Origin: Acrasis kona
Lineage: Eukaryota; Heterolobosea; Eutetramitea; Acrasida; Acrasidae
Length of the DNA stretch: 64,000 bases
Reading direction: 5' to 3'
Assembly: GCA_026419775.2 (NCBI GenBank)
Contig: JAOPGA020001133.1
Coordinates: forward strand, 1 to 64,000
Below are positions 59,049 to 64,000 of the stretch, one piece after another. Below the pieces are notes generated by a model, which made no database searches, was not told the origin of the DNA, and worked only from the letters and a program-made list of their open reading frames with translations. The translations under genes were made by a program, and so were the position numbers. Position 1 is the first letter of the stretch, and the number at the start of each line of letters is the position of its first letter.

Positions 59049-60584
59049 ATGTCAAAGCCACGAGGTCTTGGAAAGAAGAAAGTAGCACAAAAACCAGTAG
59101 CACCCTTATTCAATGAAGATGAATTGCTAGGACTCATCAGTACCTCGTATAAACTGAGCGACAATGCAGCAAATGACGAATTAAAAAACAACAATTACAC
59201 AAAAAACACACCTTTCCCACACATCACCCTTAATAACTTTTTCCAAGAGGAGTTCCTAGAACAACTCAAAACTGAACTATTACAAACTCAGTACTGGGAA
59301 AAGAACAACGACTTGTATCAATTCCTACAAACAAAAGATTTACAAGACAGTGTCAGACCCAACATTGTCAAACTAAAAACACTTTTATACGGACAACATT
59401 TCCGTTCCTTCATTGAAAAAGTCACCGGACTCGAACAACGTAATTTACGGTTACGTTCAGATAAAATAGACATGTCTGGTGCTTGTTATCGTGACACCAA
59501 TTACTTGTTATGTCATGATGATGAACTCGAGGGAAGGCGCATTGCTTACATCATATACATGGTCCCCAGAGATTGGTCCAAAGAAGATGGTGGTTCATTA
59601 GATTTATTTAATGTTGATGACAATCTACAACCAGAAAACATCACCACATCTCTCCAACCCGTTTGGAACAGCATCACATTTTTTGAGGTCAGTCCCACGT
59701 CCTATCACCAAGTATCCCAAGTACTTCGAGATGAAGAATTATGCGAAGATCGAATTTCGTTATCTGGTTGGTACTATTGTGACGTTCCCGTCGAGAGACC
59801 CACACCTCACGTAGAATCCAATCTCGAAATGAACGACCCCATCACAACCACACAATCCGTCTCGACACTTTTGAGAGAATGGATCAGCGAATCATACTTC
59901 CAGGAGGACAATTTGAATAAAATTATTAAATTATTCGCAAGAAATTCATCCATCAATTTGGTTGACTTTTTGCGAAAGGACAAATTGAAGCAAATTACGG
60001 AGGAGTTGACCAGACAAGTCGGTATTGGAGGATTCAAAACAGTTGGACCGGCCAATCGAAGACACTATGGAAAATGGACGGAGAGTGAAAATGAATCAAA
60101 TGTCATCAGTCAACTCACACATTTATTCCGATCAAAGGAGTTTGCGGAGTTTTTGGGACAAGTCACAAAGTATGACATTCTTAAGCAGAATGTGAAATGT
60201 AGAAGATTTGCAAACAATGATTACACATTGGCACACGACATTTCGAAAGACCAAGTGCGCCTTGATGTTGTATTGACTGTTCTTGATAATAAAGTTGTTT
60301 CTTCGGATCCATCTCATGGTGGTGCCATTGTGTACATGAATGAGGATGAAGAGTTGTTGAGTGTTTTGCCTGTTGATAATTCTCTCTCGATTGTTATGCG
60401 TGATGTTGGTGTTATGCAATTTGTAAAATTTGTTAATCACAAAGCACCATTCGCAAGATTTGATTGGTGTTGTGCTTACGAGATACCTGAAATTGAACAG
60501 GGTGATGACGATGACGATGAGGAGTGGGAAGACGATGATGACGATGAGATACCGGAGGGTTGGGTAGAGGAAACTGATGAATAA
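59049..60584 (+). CDS. OGFOD1/Tpa1-like 2-oxoglutarate oxygenase
   Basis: 511 residues, intronless. Residues ~55-250 form the catalytic prolyl-hydroxylase fold: FPHITLNNFFQEEF, iron ligands in LLCHDDELEGRRIAYIIY (HxD) and the distal His in SYHQVSQVL, then Arg in RISLSGWYYCDV for 2-oxoglutarate. The C-terminal ~200 residues are the second, non-catalytic double-stranded helix of this family, ending in an acidic tail (DDDDEEWEDDDDDE). OGFOD1/Tpa1 hydroxylates a proline of ribosomal protein uS12 and affects translation accuracy. The length and motif spacing agree with the family. It follows the damaged NTPase gene by ~190 bp. Confidence 0.93.
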   Translation: MSKPRGLGKKKVAQKPVAPLFNEDELLGLISTSYKLSDNAANDELKNNNYTKNTPFPHITLNNFFQEEFLEQLKTELLQTQYWEKNNDLYQFLQTKDLQDSVRPNIVKLKTLLYGQHFRSFIEKVTGLEQRNLRLRSDKIDMSGACYRDTNYLLCHDDELEGRRIAYIIYMVPRDWSKEDGGSLDLFNVDDNLQPENITTSLQPVWNSITFFEVSPTSYHQVSQVLRDEELCEDRISLSGWYYCDVPVERPTPHVESNLEMNDPITTTQSVSTLLREWISESYFQEDNLNKIIKLFARNSSINLVDFLRKDKLKQITEELTRQVGIGGFKTVGPANRRHYGKWTESENESNVISQLTHLFRSKEFAEFLGQVTKYDILKQNVKCRRFANNDYTLAHDISKDQVRLDVVLTVLDNKVVSSDPSHGGAIVYMNEDEELLSVLPVDNSLSIVMRDVGVMQFVKFVNHKAPFARFDWCCAYEIPEIEQGDDDDDEEWEDDDDDEIPEGWVEETDE

Positions 60585-60723
60585 ATTGATTTTGTTTTTT
60601 TATCGATTGTTAAATGATCATTGTTATGCTCTGCAACAATTGAATGAAGTTAACATTGCTGTGCTGCTCAAAATTGTTTTATTCTGCCCTTCTTGTAATG
60701 GTCAACATAAAAATAAAAAAACA

Positions 60724-61029
60724 ATGATGAACAGAGTTACACGCGTTGCAAGAATGTGCCAAAGACAAGGTTATGCAACCTTTAGACAGACCGTCGTCAT
60801 GAGATCAGAAGTTGACAATGCCGAGAAGGAAAGAGAAGAGAGGTACGCCAGAGAACACGATATGGAGCTATTAAAGAAGCTAGCAGAAAAGCGCAGGGCT
60901 GTTGTTAAAGCAGAAGAGATCAAATATGATATCGAAAAGAAGAAACAAGCATTGTTAGACGAGATCACTGATATCAAGGGTAGATTAACAAAACAACAAC
61001 AACAACAAGAAAAATCTAAGGATGAATAA
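60724..61029 (+). CDS. Mitochondrial ATPase inhibitor IF1-like
   Basis: 101 residues from ATG 60724; the open frame upstream overlaps the OGFOD1 stop and is unlikely to be translated. A basic, amphipathic N-terminus (MMNRVTRVARMCQRQGYATF) looks like a mitochondrial presequence. The rest is one long charged helix: KEREERYAREHDMELLKKL, then a coiled coil (EIKYDIEKKKQALLDEITDI) and a Gln run. The first helix resembles the inhibitory segment of IF1, which blocks ATP hydrolysis by F1-ATPase at low pH. The family match is moderate. Confidence 0.6.
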   Translation: MMNRVTRVARMCQRQGYATFRQTVVMRSEVDNAEKEREERYAREHDMELLKKLAEKRRAVVKAEEIKYDIEKKKQALLDEITDIKGRLTKQQQQQEKSKDE

Positions 61030-61249
61030 ATTCCGTCTTAGTAGCTTTTTAGTGTGTTTTTGAAAATAATTTCATGGAATTTAGGTTTGTTTTTTCATTT
61101 TCAAAAGATAAAAAATAAATCAGTAAACTACTGAATACAATTTACACAGACATCAGCAGCTCTCGGTTGTATAATGTTTCAATCACATATGCAGTGTTTG
61201 GGTATCGTCCTTCAATTGTCGAGTTGACCATCCAACATTCATCATAACC

Positions 61250-63651
61250 ATGCCTTCAAAAAGACGAACACAAAACCGCAGTAGTACATCAGCTTCGGCA
61301 AGAAAAAAACAAACACCAAGTCGAGTAGAGCAAGAGCACACAGGTGTGTATATTCCATGTTGAATTAAATTCATCCATTTAGAATTGAACTACTACAACA
61401 AAGAAAAGAAAAAGCCACGGTCTGATGGCACAGATCAACATTCGAGCACAAGTGAAGAGAACATTTCCAAGACGGAGGAGCTACAAATCTCCACAGATGC
61501 AGGCAACCACAGTCACAATGGTACATACAATCTAACCATATATTTATATAACACTTTGATTTAGGTGGCAATACGAGCGTTGCATTAGAGAGGCTCCACA
61601 TGATACAATCGGTTTGTAGAAAGTTTTTGATAGAGCAGCCGTCAACGGAGCCAATATCAAACATTGTAAATGGACAGTACAGAGATGTAGTATTTATAGT
61701 GGACGACGCCCATTTTTATTGTGCGGCACACTTCATCAACACTAGATCCAGAGTGTTAGGTGACCTCATCAAAAGATCAATGTTCAAGGATGACATTTAC
61801 AGGGTACATATTCAAAACACCTCTTCCGCCCTGTTCCGTTTAGTTCTTGAATACATGGTTACTGGAAACTCAAGTCCAACCGACTTGGACACCGCTATTG
61901 ACCTATTCGTTTATGCAAAAGAATACCTTGAGGACGAAGACATTGCCAGACAGCCCATCATGAAGCTACTCAATCCAATCATTCAACCAGCTACCGGTAA
62001 TCCCGTAACGGCTTGGAGCGTTTTAAACAGACTCACACAACTTGGAGAAAATGACAGCACATCATACTTTTCACATTCGAACTCACGTATTTTATTCCAA
62101 AATACATCATTCCTCATCAACTTGAACGAAAAATGTTTGGAACATTTTTTAAGAACATCACTCGTCGGAGAGATGAAGGAAGTAGAAACATACAAGGCAG
62201 TCATGGCATGGAGCGTCCTAAGATCAGGCACATCACACAACAAGACGTCAGATCAAACATTACTCTGCACATTATTCACCACATTAACCGACAATGACAT
62301 TCCAACAGGTCTTTTCCACTGTGAAAAAAACAATTACATGTACGTGATACAGTTCAAAAACACCAACGAAGTACCGGTCACAACCACCAACGTCATTTCC
62401 AACGACAAACAAGAAATCATGATTTCGAGTCCCATGGAAAACATTCGTAAGGTCATTCAACCATTCCTCCCTTACATTCGCTTCGAATACTTTTCCATTC
62501 ACAAATTCAACGATTTCGTCGACTCGATCAATTTGTTCTCGATCGAAACATTACACTCCATCACTGTCGCAATGACAAAAGCAAAACGAAATAAACCATA
62601 TACCATGCTCGGCATTACTTTTAATAACAGTAGAAGAGAGAGGGCATTAGTGAGCAACACCATTGCTTATCAAAACATTAGAGATCAAATTAAATCACAT
62701 CCGTGGAAATCATCTTATCAAGATTTGACCCATTTCGATCCAAAATCGAATCCAAATTTTGTGTTGGGCTCTTATTTTGAACCTACAGCTCGCCATGATG
62801 CAATGGATGTTGATTTAAAAGAGGTCGTTTATAAACAAGAAGAAATTGATCTGAACATGACAAATCACGAAAATTCCACAAAAGTGATTCAAGTTGGTTC
62901 CAATCATACAATATTACCCTTTAATATTACATTTAAAAAAGTAAGTGGTGGTGGATCGGGTGTGATTGATTTGGAACAAGAAAATCAACACGCATCATCG
63001 AGCGTGATTGTCGTGCCATCCAATAATAACTCTTCCGCCATAATTCGCACTCCTAAAAAAACGAGTGCATCTTCTTCTCCTAATAACACTCCATCACCAT
63101 CGAATTCTAATCAGAATAATGCTTGGAAGGTGATTTCTCCAAAAGTATCAATTTCTCCAACTAGAGCTCCTCCACTTCCTATACCTTTGTATTCTGCTCC
63201 AGTTTCATGTGGTAACACTAAAGTGGAACTGATAAAGGATCAATTTGTGTACAGCATTGACTTTGATGCTCTGACAAAGTATACTAATAAATATTTCATG
63301 CCCGAGTTCATTAGTTTAGGGACTACATGGTTCTTGTGTGTTTGTGTTAATCATAGAGCGAATCAAGTGGCCTCTTTTTTATATAATAAAGATTTGGCGG
63401 ATAATAAACCATTGAAAGAGGACATGATGATTAATACAAATTTTACTCTTTATAATGCTAATCATCCTAATCGTGAGACATTTGCAACTTTTAAACCTTC
63501 CATGTTATGTAAGGACAAGAATTATGTGTTTGCTTCTTCGATCCATCTTGATGAACTGAAAAATCCAAACAATGGATGGTTCTACACAAGTGTGGAAACA
63601 GGTCAGTTGGAGATTAAAATGGGTGTAAAAGTTACCAAACGGACCACATAA
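61250..63651 (+). CDS. BTB-BACK-MATH protein
   Basis: Exons 61250-61343, 61383-61520 and 61565-63651 (introns 39 and 44 nt) give 772 residues. The first ~90 are basic/Ser-rich (MPSKRRTQNRSSTSAS). BTB at ~115-215 (RDVVFIVDDAHFYCAAHFI; SALFRLVLEYMVTG), BACK-like helices (FLINLNEKCLEHFL; EVETYKAVMAWSVL), a middle domain, a Ser/Asn/Pro linker, and a C-terminal MATH sandwich (SIDFDALTKYTNKYF, FISLGTTWFLCVCVN, NGWFYTSVETGQLEI). It is probably a Cullin-3 adaptor with MATH as the substrate-binding end. The order BTB then MATH is the same as in the gene at 25439, unlike animal SPOP (MATH then BTB). Confidence 0.82.
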
Positions 63652-63698
63652 ATGATCATTTTTCAAAACCGAACATAAAAATTCTCTGCCAAGTGCCA

Positions 63699-64000
63699 AT
63701 GGAAGCATACTACAGTACTCTTCTCCATGTTGTATTTTCCTCATACTCACCGTACGGTATATTTGTACTTTTTAAAGTTACTTGTTATCCACCCATTTGT
63801 TCTATACAAGTATATTCATCCAAGGGTTTGGATCCATCTCAATCCAATATACATGTTGTGATCTACGGTCATAAAAATACCCAAGCAATATAAGGCTTGA
63901 AGGTATCCGAAAAAAGAGGGCCAATCATAGTTGCTTCAAATGATCTTACATGTGCAAACAAGAATGATTCATGGGGATGTTACAATTCAAAGGAATTCAA
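63699..64000 (+). pseudogene. Partial coding sequence at the right edge
   Basis: ATG 63699 reads MEAYYSTLLHVVFSSYS, then VTCYPPICSIQVYSSKGL and IHVVIYGHKNTQAI-stop (63891-63893). Coding-like sequence continues in another frame (LKVSEKRGPIIVAS, NDSWGCYNSKEF) to the edge. A 27-nt GT-AG (GTCATAAAAATACCCAAGCA to ATATAAG) would join them but is shorter than any other intron here. It is either a broken gene or a first exon pair. No family recognised. Confidence 0.3.

Noticed and set aside
60577-60723. N-terminal extension of the IF1-like protein
   Set aside because: It would overlap the OGFOD1 stop codon and hide the presequence; the ATG at 60724 is simpler.
1-64000. tRNA, rRNA, CRISPR arrays, bacterial operon signals
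   Set aside because: No cloverleaf-like or rRNA-like sequence, no spaced identical repeats of CRISPR type, and the introns show the DNA is eukaryotic.

Overview
The window is nuclear DNA of a free-living unicellular eukaryote. It is AT-rich and gene-dense, and most genes contain GT-AG introns of only about 33-50 nt that can be placed by eye because they restore reading frames. The content (receptor-like TKL kinase, CHASE/PAS/RGS protein, NHL-repeat adhesin-like protein with threonine-proline stretches, BTB/MATH and kelch/BTB proteins, FHA kinesin, cyclophilin, CAND1, GID2, TLK, OGFOD1) fits an amoeboflagellate or slime-mould-like protist. A heterolobosean such as a Naegleria/Acrasis relative is my first guess and an amoebozoan the second. 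This assignment is inference, not a database result.

Layout. 1-1.5 kb: a broken repeat-type gene and a second fragment. 1.5-7.3 kb: a 12-exon TPR protein, divergent from a two-pore K+ channel (7.4-8.8 kb). 8.9-12.3 kb: a receptor-like TKL kinase. 12.8-13.7 kb: a four-TM protein. 14-16.6 kb: a Tousled-like kinase with an added Myb-like domain. 16.6-19 kb: a dynamin-family GTPase. 19.3-20.5 kb: a condensation-like acyltransferase. 20.6-25.3 kb: an accessory stretch with orphan genes, repeats, a palindrome and two decayed genes. 25.4-29.3 kb: BTB-MATH and an LZTR1-like kelch-BTB-BTB gene carrying a frameshift. 29.6-36 kb: a 2,111-residue NHL/PT-rich membrane protein. 36-37.8 kb: orphan fragments and small hairpins.

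37.9-51.7 kb is ordinary and compact: P450, dienelactone-hydrolase-like protein, TolB-like propeller, OTU protease, GID2/RMND5 E3 subunit, membrane cyclophilin, kinesin-3 ending in a CaaX box, CHASE-PAS-RGS membrane protein and a Dabb protein. 51.7-55.5 kb is CAND1. 55.5-58.9 kb is a second accessory island: a decayed gene and a Crinkler-like NTPase/nuclease gene whose three introns are almost the same 44-45 nt sequence. 59-63.7 kb: OGFOD1-like oxygenase, IF1-like ATPase inhibitor and a BTB-BACK-MATH protein.

Several products share pathways. GID2, CAND1, OTU, LZTR1-like and the BTB proteins all belong to ubiquitin ligation or its control. The receptor kinase, CHASE-PAS-RGS protein, K+ channel and NHL protein are membrane sensing or adhesion proteins. 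The strongest candidate for something undescribed is the set of near-identical introns at 56.3-56.7 kb, followed by the prenylation-type kinesin tail and the CHASE-PAS-RGS architecture.
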